This document shows positions 52,970 to 61,553 of a stretch of 64,000 nt of DNA, piece after piece; the first letter of the stretch is position 1, and the number at the start of each line of letters is the position of its first letter. Origin of the DNA: Bradyrhizobium sp. OK095 (GTDB lineage Bacteria > Pseudomonadota > Alphaproteobacteria > Rhizobiales > Xanthobacteraceae); the NCBI RefSeq assembly GCF_900109945.1, contig NZ_FOBX01000004.1, forward strand, positions 186,001 to 250,000. The letters are read 5' to 3'. Under the pieces are notes generated by a model, which was not told the origin of the DNA, made no database searches, and saw nothing but the letters and a program-made list of their open reading frames with translations. A program made the translations under genes and the position numbers.

Positions 52970-53883
52970 CCGCTCACCCCGAGCTCACGGATGGTGAAGA
53001 GATCCTCGGGCCGGATCACCAGCTCGACCGCGAAGCGGACGCCGACCGAGAGGATCAGCAAGCCCAGCAGCAACCGCAGCTGCTCGCCGCGGATCTTCTG
53101 GCCGGCACGGGCGCCGAACTGCGCGCCGGTGACGCCGCCGACCATCAGGATCAGCGCCAGCACGGCATCGACGAGATGATTGGTGACCGCATGCAGCATG
53201 GTCGCGAACAGCATGGTGACCAGCGTCAGGACCATCGAGGTCCCGATCACTGTCGATGTCGGCACTCGCAAGACATAGATCATGATCGGCACCAGGATGA
53301 AGCCGCCGCCGATGCCCATGACGGCGCCGATGAAGCCGATCACGATGCCGACGACCACGATCGGAATCACCGAGAGATAGATTTTCGAGCGCTTGAACCG
53401 CATCTTCAGCGGCAGGCCGTGGATCCAGTTGTGGGTGCGGCGCGGCGGCACGGTGCCGCGGCGGGTCCGCATCAGGGCGCGCAGGCCCTCGGAGAACATC
53501 AGGCTGCCGACGGTGGTGAGCAGCACGACGTAGGACAGCGCGATCATCAGATCGAGCTGGCCGAGCGCGCGAAGCTGCGTGAAGGTCCACACGCCGAGCG
53601 CAGTCCCGGTCACGCCGCCGCAGAGCAGGACGCCTGCCAGCGCCGGATCGATCGCGCGCCGCCGCCAATAGGTGAGCGCGCCGGAAAACGAGGAGGCCGC
53701 GATGTGGCTCGCAACGGAAGCGACCGCGGCCGCCGGCGTGATGCCGATGAAGATCAGCAGCGGCGTCATTAGAAAACCGCCGCCGATCCCGAACATGCCG
53801 GACACGAAGCCGACCGCCGCGCCCATCGCCAGCACCAGGAAAACATTGACCGGAAGATCGGCGATCGGGAGATAAAGCTGCAT
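52966..53883 (-). CDS. TauE/SafE family sulfite/organosulfur exporter
   Basis: The 305-residue membrane protein has about eight helices and two internal repeats, each opening with a Gly-rich FGIGGGFLMTPLLIF or MGIGGGFILVPIMIY motif, the signature of TauE/SafE. Members export sulfite, sulfoacetate or related anions. The start MQLYLPIADLPVNVF at 53883 is preferred over one four codons upstream. Transcription continues into the TIGR02186 gene. Confidence 0.9.
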   Translation of the reverse strand: MQLYLPIADLPVNVFLVLAMGAAVGFVSGMFGIGGGFLMTPLLIFIGITPAAAVASVASHIAASSFSGALTYWRRRAIDPALAGVLLCGGVTGTALGVWTFTQLRALGQLDLMIALSYVVLLTTVGSLMFSEGLRALMRTRRGTVPPRRTHNWIHGLPLKMRFKRSKIYLSVIPIVVVGIVIGFIGAVMGIGGGFILVPIMIYVLRVPTSTVIGTSMVLTLVTMLFATMLHAVTNHLVDAVLALILMVGGVTGAQFGARAGQKIRGEQLRLLLGLLILSVGVRFAVELVIRPEDLFTIRELGVSG

Positions 53884-54036
53884 TGAACCACGCACCGGCG
53901 AGATGGATCGATTGCGCGGAATGCTCGCGGGAAGGACGGAACGATTGCCGCGTCCCTCAATAGCGGAAATCAGAGCGGTGCGGATCAGGAAATTTGGGCG
54001 TGGTGAATGGGAGTGTCGTCGGCCCCGACGCTCTCA

Positions 54037-54150
54037 CTCCTCACCCTGAGGAGCCTGCGCAGCAGGCGTCTCGAAGGGCGAGGCCCGGATCGAGAGGCGG
54101 GCCTGCATGGTTCGAGACGCGCGCAAGAGCGCGCTCCTCACCATGAGGGG
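54037..54150. repeat. Inverted repeat element (CCTCATCCTGAGGAGC-like family)
   Basis: TGAGGAG and CGTCTCGAA on the left pair with TTCGAGACG and CTCCTCA on the right. It lies in the 280-bp gap between the TauE start and the stop of the large minus-strand gene at 54164. The rest of the gap shows no gene. Confidence 0.75.
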
Positions 54151-54163
54151 AGAGAGATGGGGC

Positions 54164-57100
54164 TCAACGCACCGCCGAAGCCGACTTCTTGGTCGCGACG
54201 GGCTTCGGCGCGGGCTTCGCGTTTGCCTGCGGCGCGCTGTCCCAGCCGCCGTTCGGGGCCGCAACATTGACGGCGTCGTCGGGCTGCGGTTCGGCGCTGA
54301 AGGTCTGGATCGCGAGCTTGGCGGCCGCGAGCGATTGCGGGTCGAGGCGCTTCGCCACATCGTCGCGCTTGGTCGCGGCGTCCGCGTCGCCCTGTGCGGC
54401 TGCGAGGGTGAACCATTTGTAGGATTCGGCGAGGTTCTGCTCGACGCCGATGCCGCGGGCATAGAGGATGCCGAGGTTGAACTGGCTGTCGGCGACGCCG
54501 CGATCGGCGGCTTTGCGGAACCACTGCGCCGCGCTCTTGTAATTGGCGCCACGTCCGCCGCCGTCGGCATCGAGCACCGCGAGATTGTGCATGGCCTTGG
54601 CGTTGCCGCGCTCGGCGGCCTGGGTGTAGTAGCGGCGGGCGATGTCGGCGTCCTTCTTCACGCCGAGGCCCTTTTCGTAGAGCGTGCCAAGGCGGAAGGT
54701 CGCGGGCACTACGCCGGCCTGCGCCGCGCGGTCATACCATTTCGCGGCTTCGTCGTAATTCGCAGCGACGCCCTTGCCTTCGGCAAAGCGCACGCCGACT
54801 TCATAGGCCGCGGTCGCGTCGCCCTTCATCGCGGCGGTGCGCAAGCCGGGGCCGCCGATACCGTCGGGCAGCCTCTCGCTCGGCGGCACCTGGATCATGC
54901 TGAGCCTGGCGCGGCTGGCGCCCGACAGCGCGCCGGTGACGTCGCTGGACGCAGGCGACGGCGCGACTGGGGCCGGCGGAATTTCAACCGAAGCCGAGCT
55001 GCCGGCGTTGGCGGGCAGGGCCGGCGCGGCATTGTTCTGCGACTGCTTGCCGATCGGCGTCGGCGAAGTCATCGATGGCGTGATCTGCTCGGGGGTCGCA
55101 GGCCTGGTCTCGACCGGCGGAGGAGCCTGCGGTGCGGGTGCCGGCGCGGAATTCTCCATGGCCTGCGGTGACGGCGGTGGGCTGCCGCCATCGAGCAGGT
55201 TCATCGCCATCTTGAAGGTGCCGAGCACGATCACGACCACGCTCGCGCCGACCAGCAGCGAGCGGATTTTTGAGGTGATGGTCGAGGCGCCTTCCTGGCC
55301 CTTGTCCTTGGCACGGGCGATGGCGGCCTTGGCGCCACGGGTGGGCTTTTCCGGCGGCTGCGCGGCCGCAGCCTGCGCGGCGCGGCGCGCGGCGGCGATG
55401 AAGCTCGACGACGACACCGGCTCCTTCGGCGCGGCGGGGATTTCGCTGATCGCACTCTCGGACGCGGCAATGCGCTCCGATGGCGTGGCAACGCGGCCGC
55501 CCGGCCGTGTGCCCGGCTCGAGCGGATGATCCGGCGGCAATTCCGGCGCGATCGCAGCACGCGCGGGCGCCGTGTGCGGCTCCAGGATTTCGCTGATCGC
55601 ACGCGGCGGCAAGGGGGGTGTGAGTTGCTGCGCCATCGGCACTGGCGGCGGCGGTGCGGCCGATGCGGCGGCAGCGTGGAATTCGCGCGGCGCAGCGACG
55701 AATGCGGACTGCGCGTGTTGTGCAGCTGCCGGGTTGGGAAGCTCCGGCTTCGGATCGTAGTTCGGCTGCTGGTGATGCTGCTGCTGTGGCCGCGGCTCAC
55801 GCGCCATCGGCGCGGGCTCCATCGGGGCGGCCATCGGCATCGTCATGGGCATCGGCGCAGGGGCCGGCGGCGTGCTGCGCACCGCGCGCAGATCGCCCTC
55901 GATCATCGACAGGCGATCGACGACATGGCCGAGCGCGCTGTGGACGGCGTCGAGCGAGTCCTGGGTGCTGCGGTTGGTCTCGGCGTGGCTAAAGCGGATG
56001 TCGGAGAGCTCGCGCTTGACGAGATCGGCCATGCCGGAATCGGCGGGCGGCGCTGAACTGCGGCTCTCGGCGAGTGCCGAATAGGTCGCCTGCTGCCGTT
56101 CCAGGTGCCTGAGGATGTCGTGTAACCCGTCCTCGACGCGGCTCAAATTGCCGTTGCGCGGATCGGAGGCGGCCTCGATCCGCTCCAGCAGATACGAGAC
56201 CCGCTGTTCGAGATGCGCGAAGGTCGAGGCGGAATCGTTGCCCACCTGCATGCGGTCGAAACGGTCCGACAGCGCGCGGATCGCGGCTTCCAGATGTTCG
56301 CTGCTCTCGGTAGGCTGCGGCCGTTCGCGCGTTTCCAGCGCGGCGGTGAGCGCTGCGATGCGCTGCTCCAGCACCGCAAAGCTGTCGCCGGGGCCTGTCG
56401 AACGGGTGACCTGGTCGACCTTGGATGACAACAGCTGCACGTCGTCCGAAAGCCGTGCCAGCGCTTCGTTGGAGGCGACGTTGGAGACGATGCCGCGTAG
56501 CGCGGCGATCGCGCCTTCGAGCTGGCGCACCGTCGATGGATCGTCATTGGCGCGCAGGATCAGATCGAGCTTGGCGCCGAGATTGCGGATCGCCTCGTCA
56601 TAGCCGGTGAGCTGCTCGGCCGGCGTCAGCGTGCGCAGCACCTGCTTGATGTCGGACAGCGCGTGCTCAATGCCGGACAGGACCTGACCGTCTGTGCCGG
56701 ACGAGCGCGTCTCGTCGATGCGACGGTGCAGCGAGCGGATTTCGTTCTCGATCGATTCGATCGCACGGCGCGGCATCGCCTCGATGATGGCGTTGCGGAT
56801 CTCGGCGAGCTCGGAACGGAAGCCGTTGATCGCCTGCTCGGTATTGTCAGGACGCTGGAGCGATTCGATCTGGCTCGTGATCTTGAGCAGATGGCGCTCG
56901 AGCGACGAGAAATCCGGCCCTGCTTGCGGAGGTGGCGGAGCATAGGCCGGTGCGGGCGGCGCCATCGGTGGCGCGTAAGGAGCGGGCCAGGGAGCAGCAC
57001 TGGGCGCAATCGAGGGCGCAGCGCGCGGCGGCATCTGGCGCGGCGCGAAGCCGTCGAGCTCGCTCTGGCGCGCCGTGATCTCGGCAACGGCCACATCGAA

Positions 57101-57676
57101 CGACGCGGGGCTCAAGGGAGGCGAGCTGCGATAGACCTGGGCTGCCGCGCGCTCGACCGCATCGGCCTGGCGCTGGCGCGTTTCAACGGGGGCCGGTGCC
57201 TGCCGCGGAGCCTGAGGCTGTTGCTGCGGCTTTGAAATTTGCGACAGGCGCGCGTCGAGCCGCGAGATCGCGTCGTTGAGCTGGCGCGCAACGCCCTGCT
57301 CGCGCGAGACGTCCGGTCGCGAAGCGTCCTGTCGTGAACCTTCCTGTCGTGAACCGTCCTGGCGCGGCGCGGGCTTTGAAATCCGTTCGATCTGCTGGGT
57401 GATCGCGTCGAGCCGCTGATGGATGTCGGCGACTTCGCGACTCTCCTGGCTCGGTGCTTGGCCCGGCATTTGCTGCGAACGCGGATCGGGACGCTGGTCC
57501 TGACGTGGATCTTGTCGCTGGTCGTAAGGTCCGCGAAAGTTTGGCGGGGCAGTCTCGCCGAGCGTGGAGTTGAGCCAATCGTTGAGTGACATGCCGGCGC
57601 GACGCGCAGCAGCTTCGGCCCGCTCCCTGACGGATGGATCGATACTGTCAACACTCCACGATACGCGCGAATTCAT
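54164..57676 (-). CDS. PodJ-like polar/membrane protein with SEL1 repeats
   Basis: The 1170-residue protein has a short N-terminal module (RRAGMSLNDWLNSTLGE near 25), a Pro/Gln-rich stretch to about 250, and a long helical, coiled-coil-prone region from about 260 to 600. A low-complexity part follows. One membrane helix lies at about 804-828 (VGASVVVIVLGTFKMAMNL), and at least four SEL1 repeats at about 940-1115 (AAYEVGVRFAEGKGVAANYD and similar). The layout matches PodJ-type organelle and polarity factors: cytoplasmic scaffold, single pass, periplasmic SEL1 end. The start at 57676 (MNSRVSWSVDSID) is supported by family-like sequence; 23 upstream codons are not needed. Confidence 0.85.
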   Translation of the reverse strand: MNSRVSWSVDSIDPSVRERAEAAARRAGMSLNDWLNSTLGETAPPNFRGPYDQRQDPRQDQRPDPRSQQMPGQAPSQESREVADIHQRLDAITQQIERISKPAPRQDGSRQEGSRQDASRPDVSREQGVARQLNDAISRLDARLSQISKPQQQPQAPRQAPAPVETRQRQADAVERAAAQVYRSSPPLSPASFDVAVAEITARQSELDGFAPRQMPPRAAPSIAPSAAPWPAPYAPPMAPPAPAYAPPPPQAGPDFSSLERHLLKITSQIESLQRPDNTEQAINGFRSELAEIRNAIIEAMPRRAIESIENEIRSLHRRIDETRSSGTDGQVLSGIEHALSDIKQVLRTLTPAEQLTGYDEAIRNLGAKLDLILRANDDPSTVRQLEGAIAALRGIVSNVASNEALARLSDDVQLLSSKVDQVTRSTGPGDSFAVLEQRIAALTAALETRERPQPTESSEHLEAAIRALSDRFDRMQVGNDSASTFAHLEQRVSYLLERIEAASDPRNGNLSRVEDGLHDILRHLERQQATYSALAESRSSAPPADSGMADLVKRELSDIRFSHAETNRSTQDSLDAVHSALGHVVDRLSMIEGDLRAVRSTPPAPAPMPMTMPMAAPMEPAPMAREPRPQQQHHQQPNYDPKPELPNPAAAQHAQSAFVAAPREFHAAAASAAPPPPVPMAQQLTPPLPPRAISEILEPHTAPARAAIAPELPPDHPLEPGTRPGGRVATPSERIAASESAISEIPAAPKEPVSSSSFIAAARRAAQAAAAQPPEKPTRGAKAAIARAKDKGQEGASTITSKIRSLLVGASVVVIVLGTFKMAMNLLDGGSPPPSPQAMENSAPAPAPQAPPPVETRPATPEQITPSMTSPTPIGKQSQNNAAPALPANAGSSASVEIPPAPVAPSPASSDVTGALSGASRARLSMIQVPPSERLPDGIGGPGLRTAAMKGDATAAYEVGVRFAEGKGVAANYDEAAKWYDRAAQAGVVPATFRLGTLYEKGLGVKKDADIARRYYTQAAERGNAKAMHNLAVLDADGGGRGANYKSAAQWFRKAADRGVADSQFNLGILYARGIGVEQNLAESYKWFTLAAAQGDADAATKRDDVAKRLDPQSLAAAKLAIQTFSAEPQPDDAVNVAAPNGGWDSAPQANAKPAPKPVATKKSASAVR
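57308..57362. repeat. Imperfect 15-bp tandem repeat in the PodJ-like gene
   Basis: Units like CGTGAACCTTCCTGT repeat about three to four times with small changes and encode successive SRQ(D/E) pentapeptides in the low-complexity N-terminal part. Confidence 0.75.
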
Positions 57677-57950
57677 GACTCTGTCCGGTTCCGACTCCGG
57701 CGCCCCACCCGGCGCCTCCAGTCTCCCCACGCGTGCCGGTTGCAAGACAATCGGATTTGGCGCGGGTCGTCTGCCTCGAAAACCGACTTTTTCCTGTTAC
57801 GGTAAATAACGGGTTAAGGAATGGGGGGCCGGTGTCTTAAAGTTGGGCGACCTCTGCCTGCCAGCCCGTCGGATACGATCGGAATCTCGCCTGCCAGGAA
57901 CTCTGTGCGTGCTGGCAGCTTGGAACTGCGGCAACGAAGGATGGCTCAGG

Positions 57951-58127
57951 ATGGCAGGTCTGACCGAGGAAGATGTTCGCAAGCGCGCCTATGAGATCTG
58001 GACACGTGCCGGTGAGCCCAGCGGGAAAATGGACACCTTCTGGTACGAAGCCGAAAAGCAGCTTCTGGCCGAGCGGTCAGCGCAAGGCGAGGTGCCGCCC
58101 GGGATGACCGACAATTTGCCGGTCTAG
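57951..58127 (+). CDS. DUF2934 family small protein
   Basis: The 58-residue protein starts MAGLTEEDVRKRAYEIWTRA and continues with GEPSGKMDTFWYEAEKQLLA. This is DUF2934, a short helical domain common in rhizobia and often found in stress or plasmid-borne genes; its activity is unknown. The ATG at 57951 is chosen because the domain begins there; the 36 codons upstream in frame have no protein character. It is divergent from the PodJ-like gene. Confidence 0.8.
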   Translation: MAGLTEEDVRKRAYEIWTRAGEPSGKMDTFWYEAEKQLLAERSAQGEVPPGMTDNLPV

Positions 58128-58315
58128 GGCGTGTATTCATGACGGTCGCTCACAAACGCGAGGCGGACGTCACCCGCTTTCGTGGATGCGACGGTCTTGA
58201 CGACCGGCGCGCTCGTCACCTGGGTCGTCCCCACCGGATCCGCGAAAGCTCCTCGTGAAGCATTTTCGTGAACCGTCTATGAGTTCCTTTATTGGCGTCC
58301 CGTCGCAACATACGG

Positions 58316-58774
58316 CTACCGCGGCTCTACGGCGATGCGATAGGTCTGATGGCAGGCGACACAGTTGCGCATGGTATCGGCGAGCGTCTTGCTGATTGTC
58401 GCCGCGGGTGCATGGGCCTGGGCCTGATCGGCAACGGCATCGAATCCGTTTCGCACGGAGAGGAACATTGCCTTCCACGCATCGCTTTCCTTGGCCGCCA
58501 ACGAGGGCGGCCGCGCCAGCGTGATATTGGCTTTTCGGCCGCGCGCGGCGGCTTCGCGCGCGACCAGATTCAAATCGCCGGTTCCGAGCCCTTCCTCGAT
58601 TTCCGTGATCGAACTCAGAAGCAGCCGCATTTGATCGAGGACGAAGGCTTGCTCGGCCTCCGTCCGGAAAGCCTGCTCGCGCTGATCGACCATGTCATCC
58701 GCGCGACCGAAAGATGCGAGTGCGCCGAGGAGCAGGCAAGGAACGGCAAATGCCAAAGCCACGGAATGGCGCAT
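58316..58774 (-). CDS. Cytochrome c'-like haem protein
   Basis: The 152-residue protein has a signal peptide (MRHSVALAFAVPCLLLGALA, cut near GRADD) and a four-helix-bundle-like mature part. A single haem attachment site, CVACH at 138-142, lies near the C-terminus, as in cytochrome c' and related class II cytochromes. These bind NO or CO or act in electron transfer in the periplasm. GGAGA precedes the ATG. The secreted cupin-like gene lies upstream on the same strand with 52 bp between. Confidence 0.87.
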   Translation of the reverse strand: MRHSVALAFAVPCLLLGALASFGRADDMVDQREQAFRTEAEQAFVLDQMRLLLSSITEIEEGLGTGDLNLVAREAAARGRKANITLARPPSLAAKESDAWKAMFLSVRNGFDAVADQAQAHAPAATISKTLADTMRNCVACHQTYRIAVEPR

Positions 58775-58826
58775 CGTATCGTCTCCGGATGGTAAAGCAG
58801 TCGGTCGCTTGATTTCTTTGCGCTGC

Positions 58827-59195
58827 CTATTTGCGCTCGATTAGAAGGCCGTGGCAGTCCGCGTCCGTGACATTTTCGGCTGCATGCGAGGTCGTCATCG
58901 GACCGGTGCGGGCCTCGCCGGCTTTGGCCTTCAACTCACGTGTCGTGCCGTCGGAATTATGGACCTTCACCGTACAGTCATCGAGCGCGTAAGTAACAAA
59001 GGCAAGCGGGTGGGAATGCTGCTTGTCGGTCACGCCCTTCTTCCAAGTGGCTGAAATCACACGGAAGTTCTGATCTTCAAAGATGACCTTGTAGACGGTT
59101 GGGTCGGCCTCATAGGAGGGCGGCGCACTTTGCGCTGCCGCCGCACCAACCGAGACAAGGAACGCGCTCAGGCCAAGCAATACATATCGAGCCAT
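58827..59195 (-). CDS. Secreted cupin-like small protein
   Basis: The 122-residue protein has a signal peptide (MARYVLLGLSAFLVSVGAAA, then AQSAPPSY). The mature part resembles a single cupin barrel, with VIFEDQNFRVISATWKKGVT and KQHSHPLAFVTYALDDC carrying possible metal ligands. The start at 59195 is chosen for the signal peptide; the frame is open to 59306 through the divergent gene. It is only 11 bp from the divergent regulator start. Its function is unknown, but the neighbouring cytochrome suggests a periplasmic redox or stress role. Confidence 0.75.
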   Translation of the reverse strand: MARYVLLGLSAFLVSVGAAAAQSAPPSYEADPTVYKVIFEDQNFRVISATWKKGVTDKQHSHPLAFVTYALDDCTVKVHNSDGTTRELKAKAGEARTGPMTTSHAAENVTDADCHGLLIERK

Positions 59196-59206
59196 GATCA
59201 ACTCCA

Positions 59207-60286
59207 ATGAAAATAATGTCAGAAATGCAAAGCGTCCCGCCACGGTGGGTCGCTCGACAAGACTATTCGCAGCTGTCCTCCCGTGGTCGGAAAACATTGC
59301 GCACATCAGAACTCGCGGATAGCGTTTCGACGGGGAATGGCAGCCTGGGGCAAACTGTGGAAAGAGACGAACTTGAGCGCCTCGTCGGCGGTCGATTGCG
59401 GCATAGCTTCGAGGAAATCTTGAACCATGCGTTGCTGCCGCAGGCTCGGCGGGCGTATCTGCACAGCTTTCTCAACGTCTACGAGGGCGATCCCTTTTTG
59501 GTCCGCCTTCTTTTGCAGGCCGGGCGCTTCCTGGTCTTTCACTGCGCCATGGTTCTGGAATCCTCCCATGACCTCACGCGACGCGAGACCTGGTTCACGG
59601 TCGCGGCGTTGAAGCAACAGTTGGCGATGTTCGGTTATGCCAGCGCGAGACAGGTGGATCATCTGCTGGCGCGTCTGCAGGAGGTCGGCTTCATCGAACA
59701 GCGCCGCGCGCCAAGCGACGGGCGCGTGCGGCTGCTCGCTACGACGGACAAGCTTCGTTCGCATCACACAGATTGGCTGGCGGCGCATTATGTGCCGCTT
59801 GCGACGCTCTATCCCGCGCATGATTATACGCCAGTGCTGACAGGCGACCGCGCTTTCCATGCACTCCATTGCAGTGCTTGCCTGCCGTTTACACCCCTAA
59901 GCGCGCGGATGATGGTGACGCTGCCCGATACGATGCTGTTCTTCAGCCATGCCGCCGGGCCACTGATCCAGAATGCGGTCCTGAAGGCGGCGATGGATGC
60001 CGGGGACCTGACCGCGGTGGTGCCGTATCTCGACGCTGCCGATCGCTTCGGCGTTTCGCGAACGCATGTCCGCAACTTGATGGAGACGGCTCAATCGGCG
60101 GGGCTGGTCGAAATCGTCGGTCGCGGCGGGCGCGGCATCGTGATCCTGCCTCGCTTCTGGTCAAGCTTCGACCGCGGGCTTGCCGTGGGCATGTATCTGC
60201 ACGACGCCGTCAACTGCGTGGTCATGGCGCAGTGGACCAAGCAGAAGGCTGGGGTTGTGGCACACGAAGTGATGGCGGCAGGCTGA
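59207..60286 (+). CDS. Regulator with two winged-helix regions
   Basis: The 359-residue protein appears to hold two DNA-binding modules. The first, at about 120-185, is MarR-like (YASARQVDHLLARLQEVGFI then RRAPSDGRVRLLATTDKL). The second, at about 280-325, is GntR-like (FGVSRTHVRNLMETAQSAGL then GRGGRGIVILPRFW). A helical region links them. No known family is recognised for the whole protein. It faces the secreted cupin-like gene with 11 bp between starts, so a later start is possible and one of the listed ATGs (59216, 59225) or a downstream codon may be used. It probably controls its divergent neighbours. Confidence 0.72.
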   Translation: MKIMSEMQSVPPRWVARQDYSQLSSRGRKTLRTSELADSVSTGNGSLGQTVERDELERLVGGRLRHSFEEILNHALLPQARRAYLHSFLNVYEGDPFLVRLLLQAGRFLVFHCAMVLESSHDLTRRETWFTVAALKQQLAMFGYASARQVDHLLARLQEVGFIEQRRAPSDGRVRLLATTDKLRSHHTDWLAAHYVPLATLYPAHDYTPVLTGDRAFHALHCSACLPFTPLSARMMVTLPDTMLFFSHAAGPLIQNAVLKAAMDAGDLTAVVPYLDAADRFGVSRTHVRNLMETAQSAGLVEIVGRGGRGIVILPRFWSSFDRGLAVGMYLHDAVNCVVMAQWTKQKAGVVAHEVMAAG

Positions 60287-60320
60287 GGCGCTTCTTTGGA
60301 AGCCGGCTGCGCGAGCAGGC

Positions 60321-60923
60321 TCAGCCCTTCCCTTCGCGCTTGCTGTCCTCCAGCGGCACCACCGTCCCCATTCCCTTGTCCTTGCTGCTCATCGCCGACA
60401 GCGCCTCGAGTGCCTCCTCGCAAAAATCCGCCACCAGCTGCTCGTGGCGGGCGCCGAGCTGGAGCAGCAGCAGATTACCGAGGTCGAGCACGCCGGACGC
60501 CGTCCCTTCCGGAAAACGCTTCTTCAGGATGCGCTCGTAATTGGTGTGGCGGTCGCGGTGGTGCTCCAGCCGGGCCATCAGATCGGTGCGCATGGGCTCG
60601 ATGTCGATGCTGTCGAGCGCATGCAGGCGGACCAGGAGGTCGTCCTTGATCGAGGGGGGTGTGCTTGGCCGCGCGGCCCAGTGCCGCAGCGCTGTTCGCC
60701 CTTCCGGAGTGAGCGTATAGATGAGTTTATTGGGTTTGCCTGATTGCACGACCTCGCGGCCCTGGATGTAGCCGCGGTCGCGCAGCTTGGAGAGCTCGCG
60801 GTAGATCTGCTGGTGGTCGGCCTTCCAGAAGAAGCCGATCGAGGAGTCGAACGTCTTGGCGAGCTCGTAGCCCGTCATCGGACGTTCCGTCAGGCATGCG
60901 AGGATTGCGTCGCCCAGCGCCAT
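60321..60923 (-). CDS. PadR family transcriptional regulator
   Basis: The 200-residue regulator has the PadR winged helix, with ACLTERPMTGYELAKTFD and FFWKADHQQIYRELSKLRDR near the N-terminus and KLIYTLTPEGRTALRHW as the wing region. The C-terminal half is a helical dimerisation domain (PF10400-like). GGGAG precedes the ATG. It is divergent from the beta-oxidation operon at 61131, and tandem repeats lie in the gap, so it probably represses that operon and itself in response to an acyl compound. Confidence 0.9.
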   Translation of the reverse strand: MALGDAILACLTERPMTGYELAKTFDSSIGFFWKADHQQIYRELSKLRDRGYIQGREVVQSGKPNKLIYTLTPEGRTALRHWAARPSTPPSIKDDLLVRLHALDSIDIEPMRTDLMARLEHHRDRHTNYERILKKRFPEGTASGVLDLGNLLLLQLGARHEQLVADFCEEALEALSAMSSKDKGMGTVVPLEDSKREGKG

Positions 60924-60978
60924 GACACCAGCTCCCTATTAGAAGTCTCGACCAATTGACTTGACTTTATGCGCATTG

Positions 60979-61003
60979 GTGCATATGCGTCAATGTGCAT
61001 ATG
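60979..61003. promoter_or_regulatory. Tandem GTGCATATG boxes, likely PadR operator
   Basis: GTGCATATG occurs at 60979-60987 and again at 60995-61003, a 16-bp period, in the 207-bp gap between the divergent PadR and NTF2-like genes. Each box contains the palindrome CATATG. PadR proteins bind short inverted or repeated AT-rich sites at such positions; the match to this regulator is inferred. Confidence 0.5.
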
Positions 61004-61063
61004 AGGTGACTTGAGATCGGGCCAAAGACCCGACCTGAAAACCTAGCGGAATCAACCTTCGCG

Positions 61064-61087
61064 CTACTGTGCATGGGGTTGTTTTCG
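61064..61087 (+). repeat. 24-bp repeat, copy 2 (CTACTGTGCATGGG...)
   Basis: It is identical over 24 bases to 31696-31719 and followed by a T run. It lies 44 bp before the NTF2-like gene start, on its sense strand, so it could be part of the promoter or leader. Confidence 0.85.
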
Positions 61088-61130
61088 CTTTTTTTGCCAA
61101 GGCCTTTGATCCACGGGAGGCACCCAGACA

Positions 61131-61514
61131 ATGACCGGCCTCGATTCCTGGTACGGCTACATGAAGTCCCATGACAGCAAAGCGCTCTGGGACTTGCTGC
61201 ATCCTGACGCCGTCTTTGAAAGCCCCGTCGTGCATTCGCCGCAGCGTGGCCGCGACATCACCTTCAAATATCTCGCCAGCGCCGAGAAGGTGCTCGGCGG
61301 TCCCGGCTTCACCTATGTCGGCGAATGGAAAAGCGCTGACGGAGCCGTGCTCGAATTCAAGAATGTCATCGACGGCATCGAGATCAACGGTGTCGACATC
61401 ATCACCTTCGACGCCGAGGGACGGATCACCCATTTCAAGGTGATGGTGCGTCCACTCAAGGGGATCAACATGCTGCATCGCCTGATGGCGGAGCAGTTGG
61501 CCGCTCAATCGTAG
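61131..61514 (+). CDS. NTF2-like / SnoaL-fold protein
   Basis: The 127-residue protein has a cone-shaped alpha/beta NTF2-like fold, seen from WYGYMKSHDSKALWDLLHPD, DITFKYLASAEKVLG and FDAEGRITHFKVMVRPLKG. Such proteins bind or isomerise small hydrophobic molecules; no active-site set is clear here. It is the first gene of a likely operon with the acyl-CoA dehydrogenase 39 bp downstream and the thiolase, so a role in acyl-CoA metabolism is plausible. Confidence 0.82.
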   Translation: MTGLDSWYGYMKSHDSKALWDLLHPDAVFESPVVHSPQRGRDITFKYLASAEKVLGGPGFTYVGEWKSADGAVLEFKNVIDGIEINGVDIITFDAEGRITHFKVMVRPLKGINMLHRLMAEQLAAQS

Positions 61515-61553
61515 AGAAATTCTTTCAATCAAAGCCCACGCCGGGAGACCACC

